This document shows, one piece after another, positions 1 through 4,770 of a stretch of 7,073 nucleotides of DNA. Position numbers and translations under genes: made by a program. This DNA is from Sphingomonas sp. (GTDB taxonomy: Bacteria > Pseudomonadota > Alphaproteobacteria > Sphingomonadales > Sphingomonadaceae). The notes beneath the pieces were generated by a model that was given only the letters and a program-made list of their open reading frames with translations, was not told the origin of the DNA and searched no databases. The stretch covers positions 1 through 7,073 of the forward strand of contig JACCSV010000005.1 in assembly GCA_013812805.1 (NCBI GenBank), read 5' to 3'. Within the stretch, counting starts at the first letter, position 1; the number at the start of each line of letters is the position of its first letter.

Positions 1-750
1 AGGATGCAGGGTGCCGGGCTGTTGATCGAAACGCTTGCTCAATATTCGGCTTTGATGGTGATGAAGAGGCGTGAGGGGGATGACGCGATCCGGCCTTTCC
101 TCCAATTCCAGCTCGATCGTTACCTGACCGGGCGCCGTACTCAGGTGGCCGAGGAGCAGCCGCTCGTCAGCGTCGGACCCGGGCAGGACTATGTCGAATA
201 CGGTAAAGGCCCGCTTGCTTTTTACCTACTCCAGCAGCGGATCGGCGAAGAGGCAGTGAACCGCGCCCTGCGGCGGTTCGTCGATAAATATCGGTTCACG
301 GTCGCACCCTATCCACGCTCGCTTGACTTAATCGCGTTCCTCCGGGCGGAGGCAAAGACGCCGGAGGACCGGGCTCTGATTACGGACCTGTTCGAACGGA
401 TCACTCTGTACGACCTCAAGGCGGGGGAACCAACAGCCGTGAAGCGCGCAGACGGCAAATGGGAGGTCTCCGTGCCGATCGAGGCGAAGAAATTCTACGC
501 CAATGGCAAGGGCCGGGAGAAGGAGGCGCCGCTCAGCGACGTCATCGAGATCGGCCTCTTCACGGCAGAGCCAGGTGCAGGAGCTTTCGACAAGAAACAC
601 GTCATCCGCATCGAGCGGCGGAAGGTGCGCAGCGGCGAGCAGGTTTTCCGCTTCGTAACGGACACCAAGCCGACGCATGCGGGTATCGATCCCTACAATT
701 TCTACATTGACCGGAATTCCGGCGACAATGTCGGACCGGTGACGAGCTGA
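1..750 (+). CDS. M1-family metallo-aminopeptidase module, C-terminal fragment (5' truncated by window)
   Basis: The reading frame is open from base 1 and ends at TGA 748-750, so only the last 249 or so codons of a larger gene are present. The motif LIETLAQYSALMV at codons 7-19 (counting the ATG at 4 as codon 1) fits the helix that carries the third zinc ligand of M1 peptidases, the Glu encoded at 28-30. The HExxH motif would lie upstream of the window. The stretch YVEYGKGPLAFYLL matches the M1 'YxKG' segment, whose Tyr (codon at 199-201) stabilises the transition state. The tail, with ITLYDLKAGEP, VSVPIEAKKFYANG and IDPYNFYIDRNSGDNV, resembles the end of bacterial ABC permease/M1 aminopeptidase fusion proteins (about 1,200 residues, membrane bound). 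Assignment to that fusion is an inference, because the permease part is not visible. It is convergent with the kinase operon and not obviously linked to it. ATG 4 is internal, not a real start. Confidence 0.88.
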   Translation, partial: RMQGAGLLIETLAQYSALMVMKRREGDDAIRPFLQFQLDRYLTGRRTQVAEEQPLVSVGPGQDYVEYGKGPLAFYLLQQRIGEEAVNRALRRFVDKYRFTVAPYPRSLDLIAFLRAEAKTPEDRALITDLFERITLYDLKAGEPTAVKRADGKWEVSVPIEAKKFYANGKGREKEAPLSDVIEIGLFTAEPGAGAFDKKHVIRIERRKVRSGEQVFRFVTDTKPTHAGIDPYNFYIDRNSGDNVGPVTS

Positions 751-806
751 CCCGGTCCAGCCGGACCTCGGACTGCATGCCCACTGTCGCGAGGATTTCG
801 ACGTGG

Positions 807-844
807 CGCTAATGTCCGCAATGGGTCGATAGCGGACATTAGCG
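807..844. repeat. Dispersed palindromic repeat (REP-like) with 13-bp perfect arms
   Basis: CGCTAATGTCCGC at 807-819 is the exact reverse complement of 832-844, with a 12-nt loop (820-831). From general knowledge, the arm and loop (TGTCCGC, then ATGGGTCGAT, then GCGGACA) belong to a repeat common between genes in sphingomonads and other alphaproteobacteria. Its spurious translation, ending MSAIDPLRTLA on the minus strand here, turns up in many hypothetical proteins. No T-run follows the stem on either strand, so it is not a classical intrinsic terminator, though it could protect or attenuate the 3' ends of the convergent transcripts. Confidence 0.75.
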
Positions 845-917
845 TCTTCGCTGATCTGGCGGCAATCGGTCCAGTTCGCTGCTCCCGACCTTGCCCTTCC
901 CTGATACGGCTCCGCAG

Positions 918-1025
918 ATTCCCTGTTCTGTTCGGCAGGGAATTCGCACTGCAACTGTCGCAAAACTGCGGTTTCTTCTGGAGCCCAGGCAGGCTTACGC
1001 GCGCTAAAGGATGCAAATTCCCTGT
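918..1025. repeat. ATTCCCTGT repeat cluster (inverted and direct copies)
   Basis: ATTCCCTG at 918-925 is followed after 10 nt by its exact inverse CAGGGAAT at 936-943, forming a hairpin-capable unit. A further direct copy, ATTCCCTGT, lies at 1017-1025, the same orientation as the first. The two direct copies share nine bases (918-926 and 1017-1025) about 99 bp apart. I recall similar ATTCCCTGT/CAGGGAAT clusters in intergenic or island DNA of alphaproteobacteria, but cannot verify this here. The cluster could be a leftover of a mobile element or recombination site. No transposase or integrase remnant is recognisable next to it. Confidence 0.45.
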
Positions 1026-1290
1026 AAACATCTGCTTTTCAGCGAATTGCCCACAGAGACTTGTGCTCTAGTGACTGGCCGCACCTCCACCCACACTCAA
1101 CTAGTTGAGTCTCCACGAGAAGGCGGCTCAGGAATGGGGCACTTCCGGAAGATTTTAGCGTTGAACCTGTACGCAGAGACTCATGGTGGCATCCCCAACT
1201 GTCGCGATTCCGCGCCGCAGTCTCTGTCGCGAAGGTTTGGGGCACGGTTTCGCATAGCTGCTCGCTAGAAGCAGCTCTGAGCGTCCGGGT

Positions 1291-1309
1291 TCGGACAGCC
1301 ATTGTCCGA
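1291..1309. promoter_or_regulatory. TCGGACA-N5-TGTCCGA dyad (possible regulator-binding site)
   Basis: The perfect 7-bp inverted repeat TCGGACA (1291-1297) and TGTCCGA (1303-1309) is separated by 5 bp. The half-sites are those seen in the divergent control region near 4270-4320 and 4614-4629, but here the two halves are in the opposite order (GGACA first). It lies about 70-90 nt downstream of the start predicted for the minus-strand sigma-54 promoter at 1390-1405. It may be a binding site for the regulator encoded at 2850-4250, or simply an RNA hairpin in a transcript from that promoter. Confidence 0.35.
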
Positions 1310-1389
1310 GATCGGTCACTGAAGCGTTGGCGATAAAGGTGCTTGCTCTGGACTGGGTCTGTGGGCGACTGTGTCATCAGCCACTATTC

Positions 1390-1405
1390 TGCAAGTGCCG
1401 TGCCA
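1390..1405 (-). promoter_or_regulatory. Sigma-54 promoter (-24/-12), consensus match, orphan
   Basis: Read on the minus strand, 1405 to 1390 is TGGCACG-GCAC-TTGCA, an exact match to the sigma-54 consensus TGGCACG-N4-TTGCW with correct GG-to-GC spacing. The predicted start is about 1379, and transcription would run towards 751. No convincing protein gene follows. The only long minus-strand frame (1377 to 1039) has its ATG at the start site without a ribosome binding site and is rich in Arg, Ser and Thr. The promoter lies 115 bp beyond the kinase stop codon and points the same way as the kinase operon. A noncoding or very small coding transcript is the simplest reading. No strong regulator dyad was found upstream of it. 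Confidence 0.6.
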
Positions 1406-1519
1406 AACGCGAGTCTGAGCATCCGAGACATCACTGAAAGTCCGCCACCTGCAGTGGTGCGCCCGTACCATCGACGAACGAAGCGATACGCTCGTGCAGG
1501 GTCGCCGAAAGCGGTCCGC

Positions 1520-2860
1520 TCAGATGACGAGCCGGAACGTCGCGCCCCCGCCCTCACTTTTGTCGAGCGCGATCGATCCTTGGTGAGCCAATACGATCTG
1601 TCGCGCGAGGCTTAGCCCGATGCCCGTGCCTTTCTGCTTGGTAGTGAAGAACGGGAGAAAGACATCTTGGCAAAGCGAGTCTGGAACCCCCGGGCCATTG
1701 TCACTCACTTCGACCGCGGTGCGGCCACCGCTTGCGAGTGAGAAGCTGAGCGAGACCGTGGGCTGCCTGCTGTGCCCGCATGCTGCTTCGGCCGCGTTTC
1801 GGAGCAGATTGATCAGCACTTGGAACAGCAGATCAGGGTCGGCATCGATCAGCAGATTTTCCGGTTCCACGCTATGCTCAAATTGCAGATCCTCACAGAC
1901 TTCGCTCGCGCGGAAGAGCGCGGCGACGTCATGTGCCCATGGCGCCACAGGGAATTCCCGCGCGCGGATTGTAGGAGCGCGGCTGATCTGCCGATAAGTC
2001 TCGACGAAGTGCATGACGCCGTCGGCGCGTGTCGCTAGCGTCTCCACTGCCTCCCGCGCATCGCCCAACTCCCGGCTTTGCCCTTTGTCGGCCTTTGCGA
2101 TCAGCGCTGCTGCCGTATGCGCGAGCGACGTTACGGGGGTCATCGAATTCATGATCTCGTGGGTGAGAACGCGGATGAGGTCGCTTTGCGCGGCGATCTC
2201 GATAGCGTTCAACTCGGACTGGATCGGCTGCACGGCGACCACCCGCACTAGCCCGCCCAGCCGGTGCACGACGGCGGCGCTGACCATCGCCGTCTGCGGG
2301 AGGGAGTCGAAGTGCAGCGGCACCAGCCTCGGGCGGCCCACCGCACTATCGCCGAGGGTCCGCACCAATGCGTTGCCATAGGCGCTGAAATCGTCGATCC
2401 GGACGCCGCGATGCTTCATGAACAGGCGCCGCGCCGCTTTGTTGCCAAGCTCGACACGGCCTTCCTCATCGATGATCAGTACTGCGGTCGGGGCATCGTC
2501 CAGCACGGCCTCGAAGAAGCGGTTGTCGGCGCTTAGCTGCTGGCGCTGTTCGCGCAGCTGGCTAATGGCTTGATTCAGCGCCTCACCGACCTCCAGGAAG
2601 CCGCTACCGTCGGCGCCAAGACCGAAGTTTTGAGAAAGGTCGCCGAAGCGGATCGACTCCACGAAGCGCGCGAGCTGGAGGTTGGTGCGCCAGACGTGAT
2701 TCCACAGCCCCGCGGCAGCTCCGATGGACGCGAGAGCCGTCACCACCCGCACTGCACCGAAGCCTGGCGTCTGCAGCGACCAGACGAAGGCGAAGCTCGC
2801 GATCAGGATCAGCAGCAGCCAGACGAGGAGGCCGGCGGCGAAGCGCCCCTTAAAGGCCAT
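1520..2860 (-). CDS. Membrane-bound sensor histidine kinase (PAS, HEIMN-type H-box, HATPase_c)
   Basis: This 446-residue kinase is the partner of the response regulator encoded just upstream, and it would autophosphorylate and transfer phosphate to that regulator's Asp. Two hydrophobic segments near residues 8-28 and 35-56 anchor the N-terminus, with almost no periplasmic loop between them, so the signal may be sensed in the membrane or cytoplasm. A HAMP-like linker (about 57-105) and a PAS-like domain (about 111-210, with FFEAVLDDAPTAVLIIDEEG) follow. The phospho-acceptor is His234 in VLTHEIMNSMTPV, the NtrY-like HEIMN type. The ATPase domain shows the N box NLLRNAAEA (351-359), the G1 box DNGPGVP (387-393), the F box PFFTTK and the G2 box GTGIGLSLA (411-419). 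All key catalytic motifs are present. The ATG at 2860-2858 lies inside the regulator's 3' end (11-bp overlap), which suggests translational coupling. The cue is not evident from sequence. Confidence 0.95.
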   Translation of the reverse strand: MAFKGRFAAGLLVWLLLILIASFAFVWSLQTPGFGAVRVVTALASIGAAAGLWNHVWRTNLQLARFVESIRFGDLSQNFGLGADGSGFLEVGEALNQAISQLREQRQQLSADNRFFEAVLDDAPTAVLIIDEEGRVELGNKAARRLFMKHRGVRIDDFSAYGNALVRTLGDSAVGRPRLVPLHFDSLPQTAMVSAAVVHRLGGLVRVVAVQPIQSELNAIEIAAQSDLIRVLTHEIMNSMTPVTSLAHTAAALIAKADKGQSRELGDAREAVETLATRADGVMHFVETYRQISRAPTIRAREFPVAPWAHDVAALFRASEVCEDLQFEHSVEPENLLIDADPDLLFQVLINLLRNAAEAACGHSRQPTVSLSFSLASGGRTAVEVSDNGPGVPDSLCQDVFLPFFTTKQKGTGIGLSLARQIVLAHQGSIALDKSEGGGATFRLVI

Positions 2861-4250
2861 ATTTTTCCATGCGCCTGTAAAGCGCGGCGCGCGACAAGCC
2901 GAGCTCGGTAGCGGCCGACGAGATATTGTAGCCGTGCATCCTCAGCGCCGCTTCAACCATCTGCCGCTCCGCGCGGTCGAGGTTTAGGTCTTCTCCCGAG
3001 GGGCGCAGCGGACCAGGCACGGGCGCGCTCTGCGCAGCGCGGCGCGCAAGCGAGAAGTCCTCTAGCCGAAACGCTGCGCCGTCGCCGAGGATCACTGCGC
3101 GCTCGCTCGCATGGCGCAGCGCGCGGACATTTCCTGGCCAGTCATGGGTTTCGAGGGCTGCAGCCACATCGGCCGGCAGGTCACGGGCGGTCTTCGCATA
3201 TTTGCGCGAATAGAGATCGACGAAGTGGCGGACGAGCATGAGAATGTCCTCGCGACGCTCGCGAAGCGCCGGGATCTCGATCTCCACGGTATTGAGACGG
3301 AACAGCAAATCTTGGCGGAACAGCCGTTCGTCTTGCAACCGCTCGGGCGGCAGGTTTGTGGCCGCAATGACTCGCACGTCGATCGGAACGGGCTTGTTCG
3401 ATCCAACTGGGATCACCTGCCTTCGCTCGAGCGCGGTCAGCAACTTTGGCTGAAGGTGCAGCGGCAAGTTGCCAATCTCATCGAGAAACAGCGTTCCGCC
3501 CTGAGCAGCGGGGATGCGGCCGATCCGATCGGAACGGGCGTCGGTGAACGCGCCCTTTGAGTGGCCGAAAAGCTCCGATTCAAATAGGTTCTCGGCCACC
3601 GCTCCGAGGTCCACCGAGACAAGCACCCCGTCGGCCCGCATCGACCGCCTGTGAAGCTCTCGGGCCACCAGCTCCTTGCCGGTCCCGTTCTCGCCCAGGA
3701 TCAGCACATTAGCTTCAGTTGGGCCCGCCTTCTCAATGAGCGAAAACACTCGGGCCATGCCCGGCGATCTGCCGATGAAAGTTGGGTCGGCGGCGGCTGC
3801 CGGTGCGCCTGCCGCCACCCTCCGATTCCGTTCGGTCGACGCGGCTTCGCGCGACTGGTGCAGGGAAGCGGCAGTGCGCACCGTCGCAAGCAGCCGCTCA
3901 TTCGACCAGGGCTTGGTGACGAAGTCCGTCGCGCCGCGCTTCATTGCTTCAACCGCGACGCTGAGCCCACCATGGGCAGTGATCATCACCACGACCGCTT
4001 CCGGATCCACCTGGAGGACACGGGTCAGCCAGTCGAGGCCTTCGGAGGAGTTCGTCTCGCCGCGGCCAAAATTCGCGTCGAGCAGGATGACGTCGGGTGC
4101 AGCGTTGGCGATGCAATCGAGAGCGTCCGCAGGCGACTGGAACTCATCGACGACCGTGAACATGTCGCGCAGCAACAGCCGCGCAGACAACAGCACGTCT
4201 TTATCATCGTCGATGACGACGCAGCGCTCGAAGGTCGGCCCCCGCTCCAC
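2850..4250 (-). CDS. Sigma-54-dependent response regulator (NtrC family, REC-AAA+-Fis HTH)
   Basis: This 466-residue enhancer-binding protein carries a complete receiver domain: acidic pocket DDD at 14-16, phospho-acceptor Asp58 in LLDANFGRGE, Thr91 in MITAHGG and Lys113 in FVTKPWS. The AAA+ domain has Walker A GENGTGKE (186-193), the sigma-54 contact loop GAFTDA (233-238) in place of the usual GAFTGA, Walker B LFLDE (254-258) and a FRQDLLFRLN arginine-finger region. A Fis-type helix-turn-helix (about 439-466, NISSAATELGLSRAALYRRM) closes the protein. When phosphorylated it should oligomerise on upstream sites and remodel sigma-54 RNA polymerase. I chose GTG 4250-4248 because AGGAG sits 8 nt upstream (4259-4263). 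A GTG at 4259, adding three residues, has no well-placed ribosome binding site. It is divergent from the adaptor-ATPase-permease operon, whose promoter is sigma-54 type, so that operon is its probable target. Some homologous systems control stress or drug export, but the target process here is inferred only. Confidence 0.95.
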   Translation of the reverse strand: MERGPTFERCVVIDDDKDVLLSARLLLRDMFTVVDEFQSPADALDCIANAAPDVILLDANFGRGETNSSEGLDWLTRVLQVDPEAVVVMITAHGGLSVAVEAMKRGATDFVTKPWSNERLLATVRTAASLHQSREAASTERNRRVAAGAPAAAADPTFIGRSPGMARVFSLIEKAGPTEANVLILGENGTGKELVARELHRRSMRADGVLVSVDLGAVAENLFESELFGHSKGAFTDARSDRIGRIPAAQGGTLFLDEIGNLPLHLQPKLLTALERRQVIPVGSNKPVPIDVRVIAATNLPPERLQDERLFRQDLLFRLNTVEIEIPALRERREDILMLVRHFVDLYSRKYAKTARDLPADVAAALETHDWPGNVRALRHASERAVILGDGAAFRLEDFSLARRAAQSAPVPGPLRPSGEDLNLDRAERQMVEAALRMHGYNISSAATELGLSRAALYRRMEKYGL

Positions 4251-4258
4251 TTGCTCCA

Positions 4259-4263
4259 CTCCT
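4259..4263 (-). promoter_or_regulatory. Ribosome binding site AGGAG of the response regulator
   Basis: On the minus strand AGGAG (4263 to 4259) precedes GTG 4250-4248 by 8 nt. This favours that GTG over the in-frame GTG at 4259-4257, which overlaps the Shine-Dalgarno itself. The predicted sigma-54 start near 4275 would give a 25-nt leader. Confidence 0.6.
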
Positions 4264-4269
4264 ATTCAG

Positions 4270-4285
4270 TGTCCGAACATGGACA
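4270..4285. promoter_or_regulatory. Regulator dyad TGTCCGAACATGGACA (putative UAS/operator A)
   Basis: The 16-bp sequence has perfect TGTCC/GGACA arms around a 6-bp centre. It matches the site at 4614-4629 in length, arm spacing and nearly all arm bases. Its centre lies about 130 bp upstream of the start predicted for the plus-strand sigma-54 promoter at 4383-4398, a typical enhancer distance. It also overlaps the -11 to +6 region of the minus-strand sigma-54-like promoter of the regulator gene, where binding might repress that gene. Confidence 0.55.
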
Positions 4286-4301
4286 ATCAATTTTCGTGCC
4301 A
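4286..4301 (-). promoter_or_regulatory. Sigma-54-like promoter of the regulator-kinase operon
   Basis: Read from 4301 to 4286 this is TGGCACG-AAAA-TTGAT. The -24 element is perfect and the spacing is right, but the -12 element has GA in place of the normally invariant GC, so activity may be low. The predicted start is near 4275, 25 nt before the regulator's GTG and just upstream of its AGGAG. It suggests autoregulation of the two-component operon. A sigma-70 promoter for basal expression was not identified. Confidence 0.45.
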
Positions 4302-4303
4302 AT

Positions 4304-4320
4304 TGCTCACTTTCGGACAC
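4304..4320. promoter_or_regulatory. Second dyad half-site TCGGACAC (putative UAS B)
   Basis: TCGGACAC at 4313-4320 is the exact reverse complement of GTGTCCGA at 4269-4276. Taken as a 16-bp site (4304-4319) it keeps the right arm TCGGACA, but only TG survives of the left arm, about 11 of 16 matches to the best site. It lies about 97 bp upstream of the start predicted for the plus-strand promoter at 4383-4398. It is a weaker candidate than 4270-4285. Confidence 0.35.
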
Positions 4321-4382
4321 GCCAGGCCCACCCACTGCGTGCACCGCGTAAGAAACGCCAGAAGACAGGGCGGTGCTCCCTT

Positions 4383-4398
4383 TGGCACGACTCCTGCT
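4383..4398 (+). promoter_or_regulatory. Sigma-54 promoter in front of the small ORF
   Basis: TGGCACG-ACTC-CTGCT has a perfect -24 element, correct 11-nt GG-to-GC spacing, the invariant GC at -12 and one mismatch to TTGCW. The predicted start is about 4409, 14 nt before the AGGAG of the small ORF at 4433. Two dyads lie 97 and 131 bp upstream of the start, a normal enhancer distance. The transcript may also read on into the exporter operon. Confidence 0.6.
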
Positions 4399-4432
4399 CA
4401 ATGAAAGGGACACACCGGAGCCAGGAGAACGG

Positions 4433-4612
4433 ATGGCCAAGCTCGAGACGATCTTTTGCGCAGTGACATGGGGGCTGATGAATGCGTTGCGCAGCGGGTG
4501 GCCTTCGTATCCACAGCGCCCATCGATCGCGCGCCGCCAGTGCAAGTTGCCGAGTTCGCTGGCGATGCGCCCGCACGGGCGCCCTGACCAGCCGTCCGAA
4601 TGCGAACAGTGA
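4433..4612 (+). CDS. Possible small protein, 59 aa, unknown function
   Basis: The frame begins MAKLETIFCAVTWGLMNALRSG and ends at TGA 4610-4612. ATG 4433 has a strong, well-spaced AGGAG (4423-4427, 5 nt away), and a sigma-54 promoter predicts a start only 24 nt upstream. The third codon positions are GC-rich like those of the neighbouring genes. The N-terminal third is moderately hydrophobic (residues 7-19) with Cys9 and Trp13. The rest is basic and Pro/Arg-rich with Cys37 and Cys57, and no domain is recognised. It could be a small regulator or envelope protein made together with the exporter, a leader peptide, or a chance ORF in a noncoding leader. The last codons overlap a weak dyad. The promoter-RBS-ATG arrangement supports it; the lack of any known family argues for caution. 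Confidence 0.4.
   Translation: MAKLETIFCAVTWGLMNALRSGWPSYPQRPSIARRQCKLPSSLAMRPHGRPDQPSECEQ
4593..4608. promoter_or_regulatory. Weak dyad (putative UAS C) in tandem with UAS D
   Basis: CGTCCGAATGCGAACA matches the best site (4614-4629) at about 11 of 16 positions, with the left arm GTCCGA intact and the right arm degenerate. Its start is 21 bp before that of the strong site, two helical turns, so both would face the same side of the DNA, as expected for cooperative binding by NtrC-type regulators. It is centred about 96 bp upstream of the predicted exporter transcription start. Confidence 0.35.
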
Positions 4613-4613
4613 G

Positions 4614-4629
4614 TGCCCGATATCGGACA
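4614..4629. promoter_or_regulatory. Regulator dyad TGCCCGATATCGGACA (putative UAS D)
   Basis: This 16-bp near-perfect palindrome consists of 8-bp arms with no spacer and a single mismatch (TGCCCGAT versus TGTCCGAT). It is centred about 75 bp upstream of the start predicted for the sigma-54 promoter at 4671-4686. It shares its arm sequence with the site beside the regulator gene at 4270-4285. It is the best candidate enhancer site for activation of the exporter operon by the adjacent response regulator. Confidence 0.55.
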
Positions 4630-4670
4630 GTTCGGCGGGGCGACGAATAGCGCTGCGCTTCAGACCGGAC

Positions 4671-4686
4671 TGGCACGGACCTTGCT
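4671..4686 (+). promoter_or_regulatory. Sigma-54 promoter of the exporter operon
   Basis: TGGCACG-GACC-TTGCT is an exact match to the sigma-54 consensus with correct spacing. The predicted start is about 4697. That gives a 74-nt leader to ATG 4771, but only 14 nt to ATG 4711. Together with the tandem dyads 45-80 bp upstream of the -24 element and the divergent sigma-54 activator gene, it is the clearest regulatory signal in the window. Confidence 0.8.
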
Positions 4687-4770
4687 CTGATATGGGCGGA
4701 GATAGGTGGAATGAAGGTTTCGACATTGCGCGCGACGACTCCAGCTCCCGGCGCTCACAGCGGCGGGGGC

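Larger units (their letters stand above)
751..1519. other. Gene-poor intergenic region with repeats and a sigma-54 promoter
   Basis: These 769 bp lie between two convergent genes. Several reading frames are open, as expected at this GC content, but none has a recognisable domain, a good ribosome binding site or plausible composition. What can be seen is a 13-bp-arm palindrome (807-844), ATTCCCTGT repeats (918-1025), a CAGAGACT repeat family (1054-1061, 1174-1181, inverted at 1219-1226), a TCGGACA/TGTCCGA dyad (1291-1309) and a minus-strand sigma-54 promoter (1390-1405). The sequence ACTGTCGCGA also recurs at 783-792 and 1198-1207. I cannot tell whether this is decayed mobile DNA, a noncoding RNA locus or both. 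Confidence 0.6.

Noticed and set aside
807..844. Palindrome as an intrinsic terminator
   Set aside because: The stem is long enough but no T-run follows on either strand.
328..1031. Minus-strand ORFs spanning the aminopeptidase 3' end and the palindrome
   Set aside because: They are antisense shadows of the M1 gene joined to translation of a dispersed repeat.
1239..1255. GGGCACG...CGCA as another plus-strand sigma-54 promoter
   Set aside because: The spacing is one base short and the -12 element does not match.
1039..1377. 112-codon minus-strand ORF directly after the sigma-54 promoter at 1390-1405
   Set aside because: The ATG lies at the predicted transcription start with no ribosome binding site, the composition is Arg/Ser/Thr-rich without a domain, and open frames of this size are expected by chance at this GC content.
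1510..1520. AGCGG-T-CCGCT palindrome at the kinase stop codon as terminator
   Set aside because: A one-base loop cannot form a stable hairpin and no T-run follows.
4248..4259. GTG 4259 as start of the response regulator
   Set aside because: The AGGAG overlaps this codon, and GTG 4250 sits at a proper 8-nt distance from it.
4307..4726. Long minus-strand ORFs across the divergent control region
   Set aside because: They run through the dyads and promoters, have no recognisable domain and no start signal, and overlap each other in several frames.
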